Shown piece by piece: positions 8,436 to 17,357 of a stretch of DNA of 64,000 nucleotides. The DNA is from Bosea sp. 685. GTDB lineage: Bacteria > Pseudomonadota > Alphaproteobacteria > Rhizobiales > Beijerinckiaceae. The DNA lies in the NCBI RefSeq assembly GCF_031884435.1, contig NZ_CP134779.1, positions 4,836,001 to 4,900,000 of the forward strand. The letters run 5' to 3'. Position numbers and translations under genes: made by a program. The notes beneath the pieces were generated by a model. That model saw only the letters and a list, made by a program, of their open reading frames with translations, did not search any database and was not told the origin of the DNA. Positions within the stretch are counted from its first letter, which is position 1; each line of letters starts with the position of its first letter.

Positions 8436-9698
8436 ATGATCCGCCGAAATGCTCAAGGACCGCGCGACCCCGCCGCAGATGCCGCCGTGCTGCTGCGCCG
8501 GATCGGCTTCGCGACGCTGGCGCTCGTGCTGCCGCTCGCCTCGCTGGTGTCGCGCCGCGCCGCAGTCGTGCTCGTGCCGATCGGCGTCGTCCTGCTCGTG
8601 ATCTCCTCGCTGATCGAGGAGCCAGGCTGGTTCACCGGCACGCTCAAGCGCGCCCTGCTGAGCCGGCCCGGCATGATTCTGGTCGGCCTCGTCGCCTGGT
8701 CGGTGCTCTCGCTGATCTGGAGCCCCTATACCTCCTCGGCGACGGAGAAGGCCGGCAATCTCGTGCTCGCGGTCGCGCTCGGCTTCTGCGGCACCTCCGC
8801 GCTGCCCGAGCGCATGCGCGCCTCCAATCTCAATCTCGCGGCACTCGGCACGGGTCTGGCTGCCATCTTCGCGCTCGCGCTCATCGTCGTGGCGGCGCTG
8901 CGGCGCTCCGATGCGGAGATCGGCAGCGTCGAGCGCGGCATCAGCGTCGTGCTGATCATGGCCTGGCCGGCGCTGGCCTGGCTTTTGTCGCGCGCACGGG
9001 GCTTGAGCGCGCTCGGGCTTGCCCTCGTCGTCGGCCTGCTCGCGCTGACGCGCTTTGAGGATGGCGAGGCGGTTGCGATGATCTGCGGCGCGGTCGCCTT
9101 CGGCGCCGTCAGCGCCAATCGCGAGAAGGCCGTCCCGATCATCGCCGCGCTGATCGGCGGCGTCATGCTGCTCGCGCCGATCCTGCCCTTCCTGCTGATC
9201 CCGATCGTCTCGCGCTTTCCCGAGAGCACCAGCGACTTCGTGCAGGCGCTCGGTGTCTGGGCCGATGTCGTCGGCCGCGAGCCGGTCCAGTTGATCACCG
9301 GCCACGGGCTCGACACGGTTCTGCGCGGCCGCATAACCGGCGCCCTGCCGATGACGACGCCGACGACGCTGCTCTTCGAGACCTGGTACGAGCTCGGTAT
9401 CGTCGGAGCTGCGGCAGCGGCCACATGCCTGTATTTCGCCATCCGTGCCGCCCGCCACATGCCCGTCGCGCTGGCGGCAGGCGGGGTCGCGGCCTATACG
9501 ACCGCCTTCGCACTGACCGCGCTCGGCTTTGCCACGCTGCAGCCCTGGTGGCTAATGACGCTGGCGGCAGTGGTCTTGCTGTTCGCGGCGATCGCGCGCG
9601 GACAATACCGCACCGAGCGGCCGGTCGCGCCCTTGCCGGCCGACGTGCAGAACCGGCGCAAGAACGACAGGCCCCTGGCGCCCTCCCCCGAGAACTGA
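8436..9698 (+). CDS. O-antigen ligase/polymerase-like membrane protein
   Basis: A 420-residue polytopic protein with about ten hydrophobic segments. Near residues 285-330 it has a periplasmic-loop-like stretch (LITGHGLDT, then TTLLFETWYELGIVGA), which resembles the Wzy/WaaL signature of a Gly-rich turn followed by a conserved loop and the next helix. Ligases and polymerases of this superfamily join undecaprenyl-linked glycans on the periplasmic side. No glycan genes are next to it, so the substrate cannot be named. Confidence 0.75.
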   Translation: MIRRNAQGPRDPAADAAVLLRRIGFATLALVLPLASLVSRRAAVVLVPIGVVLLVISSLIEEPGWFTGTLKRALLSRPGMILVGLVAWSVLSLIWSPYTSSATEKAGNLVLAVALGFCGTSALPERMRASNLNLAALGTGLAAIFALALIVVAALRRSDAEIGSVERGISVVLIMAWPALAWLLSRARGLSALGLALVVGLLALTRFEDGEAVAMICGAVAFGAVSANREKAVPIIAALIGGVMLLAPILPFLLIPIVSRFPESTSDFVQALGVWADVVGREPVQLITGHGLDTVLRGRITGALPMTTPTTLLFETWYELGIVGAAAAATCLYFAIRAARHMPVALAAGGVAAYTTAFALTALGFATLQPWWLMTLAAVVLLFAAIARGQYRTERPVAPLPADVQNRRKNDRPLAPSPEN

Positions 9699-9741
9699 GC
9701 CGGCTTCAGTCGTCATTGCGAGCGCAGCGGAAGATCCAGGT

Positions 9742-10749
9742 TCAAGCCGCAGCAATGCTTCCCTGATTGACCGCGTGGCAGGCCACCCCGTCGATCACCG
9801 GCGGGCTCTCGATGCGGCAGCGCTCGAAGACCAGGGGGCAGCGCGGGTGGAAGGTGCAGCCCGAGGGCGGGCTGATCGGATTCGGGATCTCACCCTTCAC
9901 GCCCTCACGCGCCTTGCCGACCATGGCAAGGTCGGGCACCGCGTCGAGCAGCATGCGCGTATAGGGATGGCGCGGATGCGAGAAGAGCTGCTTGCCCTCC
10001 GAGACCTCGACGAGGCGGCCGAGATACATCACGCCGATGCGCGTCGCCATGTGCCTGACGACCGCGAGGTTGTGCGAGATGAACAGATAGGTCAGCCCGA
10101 ATCTCTGCTGCAGATCGCGCATCAGGTTGAGGATTTGGGCCTGGACGGAGACGTCGAGTGCCGATGTCGGCTCGTCGCAGACGATGAATTCGGCATTGGA
10201 GGCAAGCGCGCGGGCAATCGCGATGCGCTGGCGCTGGCCGCCGGAGAATTCATGCGGGAATTTCCCGGCATCGTCAGGATGCAGGCCGACCAGCGTCAGC
10301 AACTCGCCGACGCGGCCGGTGATATCCGCCTCGCCATGGACGATGCCGAAGGCACGGATCGGCTCGGCGATGATCCGCCCGACGCGCCAGCGCGGATTGA
10401 GGCTGGCATAGGGGTCCTGGAAGATCATCTGGATGCGCCGGCGCAGGCGCTGGCGCTCCTGCGCCACATTGACGTCGTTCATCGAGATGCCGGCGATCGA
10501 GACCGTGCCGTCCGAGGGCGGCAGCAGGCCGACGACCATGCGCGCGACGGTCGACTTGCCCGAGCCGGACTCGCCGACCAAGGCAAAGGTCTCGCCCCGG
10601 CGAATGTCGAAGGAGACGCCGTCGACGGCCTTGAGATATTGGCGCGGCGCGCGCTCCAGCACGCGGTTGAGCCAAGGCTTCGAGACGTCGAAGATACGGC
10701 GCAGGTCGCGAACCTGGACGAAGGGGCGCTCAGCGGGACCTTGGCTCAT
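9742..10749 (-). CDS. Peptide ABC transporter ATP-binding subunit (DppF/OppF type)
   Basis: A 335-residue ATPase with Walker A GESGSGKST, signature SGGQRQR, Walker B EFIVCDEPTSALD and the H-loop ISHNL. The C-terminal oligopeptide-transporter domain carries GCTFHPRCPLVFERC, a Cys-rich motif that in related transporters holds a 4Fe-4S cluster. It is last in a minus-strand operon with a second ATPase, two permeases and a binding protein. Its ATG overlaps the upstream ATPase stop by 4 bp. Confidence 0.93.
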   Translation of the reverse strand: MSQGPAERPFVQVRDLRRIFDVSKPWLNRVLERAPRQYLKAVDGVSFDIRRGETFALVGESGSGKSTVARMVVGLLPPSDGTVSIAGISMNDVNVAQERQRLRRRIQMIFQDPYASLNPRWRVGRIIAEPIRAFGIVHGEADITGRVGELLTLVGLHPDDAGKFPHEFSGGQRQRIAIARALASNAEFIVCDEPTSALDVSVQAQILNLMRDLQQRFGLTYLFISHNLAVVRHMATRIGVMYLGRLVEVSEGKQLFSHPRHPYTRMLLDAVPDLAMVGKAREGVKGEIPNPISPPSGCTFHPRCPLVFERCRIESPPVIDGVACHAVNQGSIAAA

Positions 10750-11747
10750 GCTGCGATCCCCGCCTCGTCCCGCGAGGATTGCGGCTGGTCGTAGAGATGG
10801 CAGGCGACCTGGCGATCGCCGAGCTGGACCAGCTCCGGCCGCTCGACATGGCAGCGCGCGAACGCCTTCTCGCAGCGCGGATTGAAGGCGCAGCCCGGCG
10901 GGATCGCTTGGAGACGCGGCATCGCACCCGGGATCTGCACCAGGCGCTCGGCATCGCCCTCGAGCGAGGGTATCGCGCCCATCAGCCCCTTGGCATAGGG
11001 GTGCAGCGGCTGCTTGACGACGTCGCGCACCGGGCCGATCTCGACGATGCGCCCGGCATACATCACCGCGACCCGGTCGGCGGTCTCGGCGATGACGCCC
11101 ATATCGTGGGTGACGAGCATCACCGAGGTGCCGCGCTCCTGACAGAGCCGCTTGATCAGCGCGATGATCTGCGCCTGCACGGAGACGTCGAGCGCCGTCG
11201 TCGGCTCGTCGGCGATGATGAATTCGGGTTCAGCGCACAGCGCCAGCGCGATCACCACGCGCTGGCGCATGCCGCCGGAGAACTCATGCGGATAGCCGTC
11301 GATGCGGCGCTCGGGCGCGGGAATGCCGACCTCGTCGAGCAAGGCGATGGCGCGTTTGCGCGCATCCGCCGCGTTGAGATCGGTATGTGTGCGGATCGTC
11401 TCGACCAATTGCGTGCTGATGCGGTAGAGCGGGTTCAGGCTCGTCAGCGGATCCTGGAAGATCATGCCGATGCGCTTGCCCCGGACCTTGCGCATAGCGT
11501 CGGGCGGCAGATTGTCGATGCGCTCGCCCGATAGCACGACCTCGCCGCCGGCGATTCGGCCGGGAGGGTCGATCAGGCCGATGATGGCCGAGCCGGTGAC
11601 CGATTTGCCGGCGCCGGATTCGCCGACGACGCCAAGCACCTCGCCGCGCGCGATGTCGAAGGAGATGGCGTCGAGCGCACGCAGCGTGCCGCGCCGGGTG
11701 ACGAATTCGACCGTAAGGTCACGGACAGACAGCACGGGGACGGTCAT
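10746..11747 (-). CDS. Peptide ABC transporter ATP-binding subunit (DppD/OppD type)
   Basis: A 333-residue ATPase with [11 protein letters not shown] (Walker A), SGGMRQR (signature), [12 protein letters not shown] (Walker B), and a C-terminal [14 protein letters not shown] motif. ATG 11747 is chosen because GGAGG lies five bases upstream; an in-frame ATG nine codons earlier has no such site. It pairs with the downstream ATPase as the usual heterodimer driving import of di- or oligopeptides or related solutes. Confidence 0.93.
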   Translation of the reverse strand: MTVPVLSVRDLTVEFVTRRGTLRALDAISFDIARGEVLGVVGESGAGKSVTGSAIIGLIDPPGRIAGGEVVLSGERIDNLPPDAMRKVRGKRIGMIFQDPLTSLNPLYRISTQLVETIRTHTDLNAADARKRAIALLDEVGIPAPERRIDGYPHEFSGGMRQRVVIALALCAEPEFIIADEPTTALDVSVQAQIIALIKRLCQERGTSVMLVTHDMGVIAETADRVAVMYAGRIVEIGPVRDVVKQPLHPYAKGLMGAIPSLEGDAERLVQIPGAMPRLQAIPPGCAFNPRCEKAFARCHVERPELVQLGDRQVACHLYDQPQSSRDEAGIAA

Positions 11748-11784
11748 CTGGCCTCCGGACGCGAGCGGCTGCATGGGGCCATGA

Positions 11785-12723
11785 TCACCTCAGCCTTGGA
11801 TTGAGGGCGTCGCGCAGCCAGTCGCCGAGCAGGTTGACCGCCAGCACCAGCGCCGCCAGCGTCACGCTGGGAAAGGTCACGATCCACCAATCCCCCGAGA
11901 ACAGATATTTGTTGCCGATCGAGATCAGCGTGCCGAGCGAGGGCTGCGTCGCCGGCAAGCCGACGCCGAGGAAGGACAAGGTCGCCTCGGTGATCACGGC
12001 GAGCGCGAGGTTGATCGTCAGGATGACCAGCACCGGCCCGATGACGTTGGGCAGGACATGGCGCAGCATGATCAAGGGCGCCGGCAACCCCACGAGACGG
12101 GCCGCCATGACATAGTCCTTGTTGCGCTCGATCAGTGTCGAGCCGCGAATGGTGCGGGCGTATTGCACCCAGAAACTCAACCCGATCGAGATCACCAGCA
12201 CATAGATCGCGGTGTCCTCGCGCGAGGCCTTCGGGAAGACGCCGCGCACGACGCCGTCGATCAGAAGCGCGATCAGGATCGCCGGGAAGGTGAGCTGGAC
12301 ATCGGCGATGCGCATGATGAGCGCGTCGGTGCGGCCGCCGAGATAGCCCGCGAGCAGCCCCAGCGAGATGCCGATCGAGGCCGCCAGGAGGCAGCCGAGC
12401 CCGCCGACGACCAGCGAGACGCGCATGCCGTAGAGGATCGCGGAATAGAGATCGCGGCCCTGGTCGTCGGTGCCGAGAATGAAGCGCGCCTCGCCGCCAT
12501 CCTGCCAGGCGGGCGGGATCATCGAATCCGCCAGGAAGACGGTCGCAGGGTCGAACGGATTGGTCGGCGCGAGCCAGGGCGAGAAGGCCGCGCCGAGGAA
12601 AAGCAGCAGCACGACGAGACCCGCGACCATCGTCACCTTCGATTTCAGGAAGCTCGCCAGGATGTCGCTGTCGCGGAAACGGCGCCAGCGTGAGGGGGCA
12701 TTTTCGGGCGAGGCCGCGCTCAT
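11785..12723 (-). CDS. Peptide ABC transporter permease (DppC/OppC type)
   Basis: A 312-residue inner-membrane permease: a hydrophilic N-terminus, a first helix (VTMVAGLVVLLLFLGAAF), the FILGTDDQGRDLYSAILYG segment typical of DppC proteins, and a C-terminal half with the inner-membrane-complex EAA loop (MAARLVGLPAPLIMLRHVLPN). It lies 37 bp before the DppD-type ATPase. A 325-bp repeat-filled gap separates it from the DppB-type permease. Confidence 0.93.
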   Translation of the reverse strand: MSAASPENAPSRWRRFRDSDILASFLKSKVTMVAGLVVLLLFLGAAFSPWLAPTNPFDPATVFLADSMIPPAWQDGGEARFILGTDDQGRDLYSAILYGMRVSLVVGGLGCLLAASIGISLGLLAGYLGGRTDALIMRIADVQLTFPAILIALLIDGVVRGVFPKASREDTAIYVLVISIGLSFWVQYARTIRGSTLIERNKDYVMAARLVGLPAPLIMLRHVLPNVIGPVLVILTINLALAVITEATLSFLGVGLPATQPSLGTLISIGNKYLFSGDWWIVTFPSVTLAALVLAVNLLGDWLRDALNPRLR

Positions 12724-12803
12724 GGCATCGCCCTGCGAACGCCCACACCGTCATGCTCGCCCCTGTGGCGAGCATCCACGTCTTGAACACCGTCTTCCAG
12801 ACC

Positions 12804-12956
12804 GGCGCGGGGAACCCCTCTCCCGGATGGGAGAGGGGCAGGGGTGAGGGTGTGCCGCCGATTGTGAAGGCGCAACCGAGCCGCTGCGACCTTCTTCGGT
12901 GAGGGCGGGCCCTCATCCCTGCCCTTCTCCCACATGGGAGAAGGGTTCCCCGCGCC
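12804..12956. repeat. Inverted repeat inside the ABC transporter operon
   Basis: GGCGCGGGGAACCCCTCTCCC begins the element and GGGTTCCCCGCGCC ends it, with inner GGGTGAGGGT and CCCTCATCC arms. It occupies most of the 325-bp gap 12724-13048 between the two permease genes. Nothing else is visible there. As RNA it could fold into a long stem that affects the stability of the two halves of the transcript. Confidence 0.85.
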
Positions 12957-13048
12957 CTTCCTCCGGGCCTTCGCGTCACAGCTGCGGCACAAATCCGGCC
13001 GCGAAGGAGAAAGCTCTATCGTCACCGCAAACATGCTCCCCTCTCCCC

Positions 13049-14029
13049 TCAATGCGCGCCGACCGTGGCGCGCAGGCGCGGATCGACCAGCGCGTAGAGC
13101 AGGTCGACCGCGAGGTTGATGCTGACGAACAGAAAGGAGATCAGCATCAGATAGGCCGCCATGATCGGGATATCGACGTTCTGCACCGAGCGTAGGAAGA
13201 GCTGGCCCATGCCCGGCCACTGGAACACGGTCTCGGTGATGATGGCGAAAGCAATGATCGAGCCGAGCTGCAGGCCGGCAATGGTGATGACCGGCACCAG
13301 CGTGTTCTTCAGGGCATGGCCGAAATGGATGGCGCGGGTCTTCAAGCCCCGCGCCCGGGCGAATTTGATGTAGTCGGCGCGCAGCACCTCGAGCATCTCG
13401 GCCCGGACGAGCCGCATGATCAGCGTCATCTGGAACAGGCCGAGCGTGATCGAGGGCAGGATCAGCGCCTTCAGTCCCGAGCCGGTCAAGAGCCCGGTCG
13501 TCCACCAGGAGCCGATCTTGACGACCTCGCCGCGCCCGAAGGAAGGCAGCCAGCCCAGCGTGACCGAGAACAGATAGATCAGCAGGATGCCGATCAGGAA
13601 GGTCGGCAGGCTGATGCCGACAAGCGAGATCGCCTGGAAGAGCTTGGCGAGCGGGCTTTCGCGCCTCAACGCCGTATAGACGCCCATCGGAATGCCGACC
13701 GCGAGCGAGAACAGCGCGGAGCAGAAGGCAAGCTCCAGCGTCGCCGGGGCGCGTTCGCCCAGAAGCGAGATCACCGGCAGGCGGAACTGATAGGACACGC
13801 CGAATTCGAGCCGCGCCGCATTGTAGATGTAGCGGCCGAACTGGACGAGGAAGGGGTCGTCGAGCCCAAGCGAGCGCCTGATCTCGGCGACCTGGGCCTG
13901 CGGCGTGTCGATCGAGACGATCTGGTTCACCGGGTCGCCGACGAAGCGGAACATCGCAAAGGCAATCAGCGCCACGCTCAGCATGACGATGAGCGACTGG
14001 AAGAGCCGGCGCAGGATGAAAGCGAGCAT
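13049..14029 (-). CDS. Peptide ABC transporter permease (DppB/OppB type)
   Basis: A 326-residue permease starting MLAFILRRLFQSLIVMLSVALIAF, the standard DppB first helix, with the VNQIV.D region and about six helices. The EAA loop YIKFARARGLKTRAIHFGHALKN contacts an ATPase. It lies 209 bp downstream of the binding-protein gene; that gap holds a palindromic repeat. Confidence 0.93.
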   Translation of the reverse strand: MLAFILRRLFQSLIVMLSVALIAFAMFRFVGDPVNQIVSIDTPQAQVAEIRRSLGLDDPFLVQFGRYIYNAARLEFGVSYQFRLPVISLLGERAPATLELAFCSALFSLAVGIPMGVYTALRRESPLAKLFQAISLVGISLPTFLIGILLIYLFSVTLGWLPSFGRGEVVKIGSWWTTGLLTGSGLKALILPSITLGLFQMTLIMRLVRAEMLEVLRADYIKFARARGLKTRAIHFGHALKNTLVPVITIAGLQLGSIIAFAIITETVFQWPGMGQLFLRSVQNVDIPIMAAYLMLISFLFVSINLAVDLLYALVDPRLRATVGAH

Positions 14030-14076
14030 GAACGCCTTGAACGTCTAAGGTTTGATGGTTCGCAACCGAACCTCCG

Positions 14077-14183
14077 CGTCATCCCGGACGGAGCGAAGCA
14101 GAGATCCGGGATCCATCGAAGGGCGTCTGAGCTCTAGGATGGATCCCGGATCAGCGCCGCTGCGCGGCTTGTCCGGGATGACG
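14077..14183. repeat. Palindromic repeat, CGTCATCCCGGAC family
   Basis: CGTCATCCCGGAC (14077-14089) and GTCCGGGATGACG (14171-14183) are perfect inverted arms; inside, AGATCCGGGATCCATC faces GATGGATCCCGGATC. The element lies between the binding-protein stop and the permease start. Hairpins in this position often protect the upstream mRNA so that more binding protein than permease is made. Confidence 0.85.
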
Positions 14184-14238
14184 ATCGCGTGGGGCAACCG
14201 AACGGGCGAGACACGCAGCTCGAACACAGCGCTCCCGT

Positions 14239-15828
14239 TCACTCCTTGATGGCGTATTGGAAGTTCACCGCATTGTCGGCGCGCTGCGGCAGCTTGACCT
14301 TCTTCGACACGCCCCAGGCCAGCGCCTGCTGGTGCAGCGGGATGTAGCCGAAATCGTCGATCGAGAGCTGGAAGGCCTCACGGATCATCGCGTCGCGCTT
14401 GGCCTTGTCCGCCTCGACGAGGATCTGGTCGGTCAGCGCGTCCAGCTTCTTGTTGCAGTAGCCGCCGACATTGGATTCGCCACGCGAGGAGGCGGGGTTG
14501 TCGCGGCAGCCCATGATGTCGAAGAGCACGTTGTGGGCGTCGCTGGTGCCGGGCGTCCAGCCGAGCAGATAGAACGAGGTCTTGTAGCCGCCGGGCTTCA
14601 GCACCTTGCCAAAATACTGGCCCTTGGGCTGGGCGTTGAGGTTCACCTTGACGCCGATGCGGGCGAGCATGCCGACGACAGCCTGGCAGATCGCGCCGTC
14701 ATTGACGTAGCGATCATTGGGGCAGTCCATGCCGAGCTCGAAACCGTCGGGATAGCCGGCATCGACCAGCAGCTTCTTGGCGGCGGCGCTGTCGAATTTG
14801 GCGCGGGTGAAGCCGGTGCTGGGGAAGAGTTCCGGCGCGATCATCAAGGGCGATGGCGTCGAGAGACCGCGCATGACGCGGCTCTTGATCGTCTCGATGT
14901 CGATCGCCTGATAGAAGGCCTGGCGGACCCGGATGTCCTTGAAGGGGTTCTTGCCCTTGACGCTGGACTCCAGCAGTTCGTCACGGACTTGATCCATGCC
15001 GAGGAAGATCGTGCGCAGTTCCGGCCCTGTCAGCACCTGGGCGTTGGCGGAGGCGTTGACGCGCTGGATATCCTGGATCGGCACCGGCTCGATCACGTCG
15101 ACCTCGCCCGACAGCAGCGCCGCGACGCGCGTGGCGTCCGAGGCGATCGGCGTGAAGATGATCTCCTTGAGATTGTGCTCCGGGTTCTTGTTCCACCAGT
15201 TCTCGTTGACCTTGTAGACGGTCTTGACGCCCGGCTGATGGCTCTCGACCTTGAAGGCGCCGGTGCCATTGGCGTTGAGCGAGGCGAAGGTCGGGGTGGT
15301 GGCGTTGGCCGGCGTCGGTTGGGTCGAGTTGTTCGCCTCGGCCCATTTCTTCGACATGATGTACCAAGTGTCCCACTGGTAATGCAGGATCGGATTGGGC
15401 GAAGGCAATTGGAAGTCCACGGTGTAGTCGTCGATCTTGACGACCTTGGCGCCGGTGGGGACGCGGGTCTGGACGTTGGAGCCCGGCGCGCGCGAACGAT
15501 CGGCCGAGAACACCACGTCGTCGGCGGTGAAATCCTCGCCGCCATGGAACTTCACGCCCTTGCGCAGGAAGAAGCGCCAGGTCAAGCCATCGGCAGAGAC
15601 CTCCCATTTCTCGGCGAGGCCGGGCAGGATCTCGAGGTTCTTGCCACGCCGGATCAGCCCCTCATAGGGGTGGCCGAGATGGGCATGCGTCGTCGTCTCG
15701 TTGACGGTGTAGGGATCGAGCGATTTGAGCTCGCCCTGGTTGGCGTAGCGCAAGGTTTGGGCTTGCGCCGAGCCGCAGATCAGCGCCAAGGCGGCGACAG
15801 CGGCAAGGCAATGCGTCTTGAACGACAT
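14239..15828 (-). CDS. Peptide-type ABC transporter substrate-binding protein (family 5)
   Basis: A 529-residue exported protein: Sec signal peptide ending GSAQAQ, then the family 5 start TLRYANQGELKSLDPYTVNE. FHGGEDFTADDVVFS is the family signature block, and VRQAFYQAIDIE falls in the C-terminal lobe. ATG 15828 has GGGGAG upstream; longer frames add non-signal sequence. It captures a peptide or peptide-like solute in the periplasm for the transporter encoded downstream. An ArgE-type deacetylase lies directly upstream, so N-acylated amino acids or peptides are possible substrates (inference). Confidence 0.92.
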   Translation of the reverse strand: MSFKTHCLAAVAALALICGSAQAQTLRYANQGELKSLDPYTVNETTTHAHLGHPYEGLIRRGKNLEILPGLAEKWEVSADGLTWRFFLRKGVKFHGGEDFTADDVVFSADRSRAPGSNVQTRVPTGAKVVKIDDYTVDFQLPSPNPILHYQWDTWYIMSKKWAEANNSTQPTPANATTPTFASLNANGTGAFKVESHQPGVKTVYKVNENWWNKNPEHNLKEIIFTPIASDATRVAALLSGEVDVIEPVPIQDIQRVNASANAQVLTGPELRTIFLGMDQVRDELLESSVKGKNPFKDIRVRQAFYQAIDIETIKSRVMRGLSTPSPLMIAPELFPSTGFTRAKFDSAAAKKLLVDAGYPDGFELGMDCPNDRYVNDGAICQAVVGMLARIGVKVNLNAQPKGQYFGKVLKPGGYKTSFYLLGWTPGTSDAHNVLFDIMGCRDNPASSRGESNVGGYCNKKLDALTDQILVEADKAKRDAMIREAFQLSIDDFGYIPLHQQALAWGVSKKVKLPQRADNAVNFQYAIKE

Positions 15829-15969
15829 GATCGGTTGCTCCCCTTTTGGTTGAGAACTCCGAATGGAACCGGAGCTCCAAGACGCCCACCCCTCCCGGGA
15901 GCGGTTTTTCGACCGTCCACATGCGTTGGCGGACAATCGAAGAAGACGACAGCTTAGAGAGGCTCTAGC

Positions 15970-15997
15970 GGCGGCGTCCAGCCTGACGCCGCCTTTT
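15970..15997 (+). terminator. Hairpin plus T-run on the plus strand
   Basis: GGCGGCGTC (15970-15978) pairs with GACGCCGCC (15985-15993) and is followed by TTTT. It reads as an intrinsic terminator on the plus strand, yet both flanking genes are on the minus strand and no plus-strand gene ends here. Confidence 0.35.
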
Positions 15998-16090
15998 CGT
16001 TCCATATTGAACTTTTATCCGAGCGCCCCGGCCACCATCCTTGCGTCACCAGCGATGCAATCGCCGTGCCTTTTACCAGCGCGACTTCAA

Positions 16091-17242
16091 TCAGCGCGAG
16101 AGATCGGCGATCAGGCCGCGCACGAAGGCCGTGCCGGCCTCAAGCTGGGCTATCGTGATGAACTCGTCGGGCTGATGCGCCTGGGCGATGTCGCCGGGGC
16201 CGCAGACCACGGTCGACCAGCCCTCGCCCTGGAACAGGCCGCCCTCGGTGCCATAGGCCACGACATGGCTGCCATTATCGCCGGTCAGGCGGCGCGACAG
16301 CGCCTCGGCCGCGCCGTCCTTCTCCGGGCCGAGCGGCGGCGTGGCGGAGGTGATCTCGACGGTGATGCCCGTCTCGGGCGCGATCGCCTTCATCTCGGCT
16401 TCGATCTCGGCGACCCTGGCCTTGTAGCGCCCGACGAAATCGACGCCCTCATCGCCGGGAACGACCCGGACCTCATGGCTGAACACGCAATGCTCGGCGG
16501 TGATGTTGACCGCCGTGCCGCCCTGGACGACGCCGACATGCAAGGTGCTGTAGGGCGGTTCGAAGGGGTTTTCATTGCTCGCCCGCGCCTTGTTCTCCGC
16601 CATGGTCTGGTTGTGCCACTCGATCAGCTTGCCCGCGATCATCACGGCGGGCACGCCGACATCGACGCGGCTGGAGTGGACGGCGTGGCCCTTCACCGTG
16701 GTGCGCATCCGGGTGCCGCCCTTGTGGCCGGTGACGACCTGCATCATCGAGGGCTCGCCGACGATCACCGCCGCGGGCTTGATGCCGGCCGCTGCCATCG
16801 CCTTGACCAGGATGCGCGCACCCAGGCAGCCGACCTCCTCGTCATAGGACAAGGCGATATGGACCGGGCGTTTCAGCGGCGCCTTCAGCATCTCCGGCAC
16901 GAGGGCGAGCGCGATGGCGTCGAACCCCTTCATGTCGCAGGAGCCGCGGCCGTAGAGCTTGCCGTCGCGCTCAGTCAGGGTCCAGGGATCGGAGGTCCAG
17001 TCCTGGCCCTCGACCGGCACGACATCGGTATGGCCCGAGAGCACGACGCCGCCCTCAACCTTCGGCCCGACCGTCGCGTAGAGATTGGCCTTCTCGCCGT
17101 CCTCGCTGGGCACCAGCGTGCTCTCGACGCCGAGCGAGGCGAGATAGTCGCGACAGAAATGGATCAGCTCGAGATTGCTGCGCTGCGATTCCGTGTTGAA
17201 CGAAACCAATTTGGCGAGCATCTCCTTGGGCGTCAGGGTCAC
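16091..17242 (-). CDS. argE: Acetylornithine deacetylase-type M20 metallopeptidase
   Basis: A 383-residue M20 enzyme: SGHTDVVPVEGQDWTSDPW (first metal-site block), GRGSCDMKGFDA (bridging Asp), SYDEEVGCLGA (catalytic Glu pair), then HKGGTRMR and a dimerisation domain with VHSSRVDVG. It matches ArgE, which removes acetate from N-acetylornithine. Some relatives act on other N-acyl amino acids, and its position 262 bp upstream of a peptide-type ABC operon on the same strand fits a catabolic role equally well. Confidence 0.88.
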   Translation of the reverse strand: MTLTPKEMLAKLVSFNTESQRSNLELIHFCRDYLASLGVESTLVPSEDGEKANLYATVGPKVEGGVVLSGHTDVVPVEGQDWTSDPWTLTERDGKLYGRGSCDMKGFDAIALALVPEMLKAPLKRPVHIALSYDEEVGCLGARILVKAMAAAGIKPAAVIVGEPSMMQVVTGHKGGTRMRTTVKGHAVHSSRVDVGVPAVMIAGKLIEWHNQTMAENKARASNENPFEPPYSTLHVGVVQGGTAVNITAEHCVFSHEVRVVPGDEGVDFVGRYKARVAEIEAEMKAIAPETGITVEITSATPPLGPEKDGAAEALSRRLTGDNGSHVVAYGTEGGLFQGEGWSTVVCGPGDIAQAHQPDEFITIAQLEAGTAFVRGLIADLSR

Positions 17243-17357
17243 GGGTCACAGTCTCCAAAGGTCGGGCGAGAGGCAGGTTTCGTGCCGGCAGGCTACGCCG
17301 CTGGAGCGCCGGGTCAATCGCGCACCGTGGCGGGCGGGGCCGAGCCCGGCGCAGGGA

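Noticed and set aside
8219..8437. 72-codon minus-strand frame between the DUF2478 and O-antigen-ligase-like genes
   Set aside because: No ribosome site or domain; the short GAGATGCCGGC duplication in it is not coding-like.
12720..13505. Long minus-strand frame across the permease gap
   Set aside because: Runs through a palindromic repeat and out of frame with the permease; a shadow.
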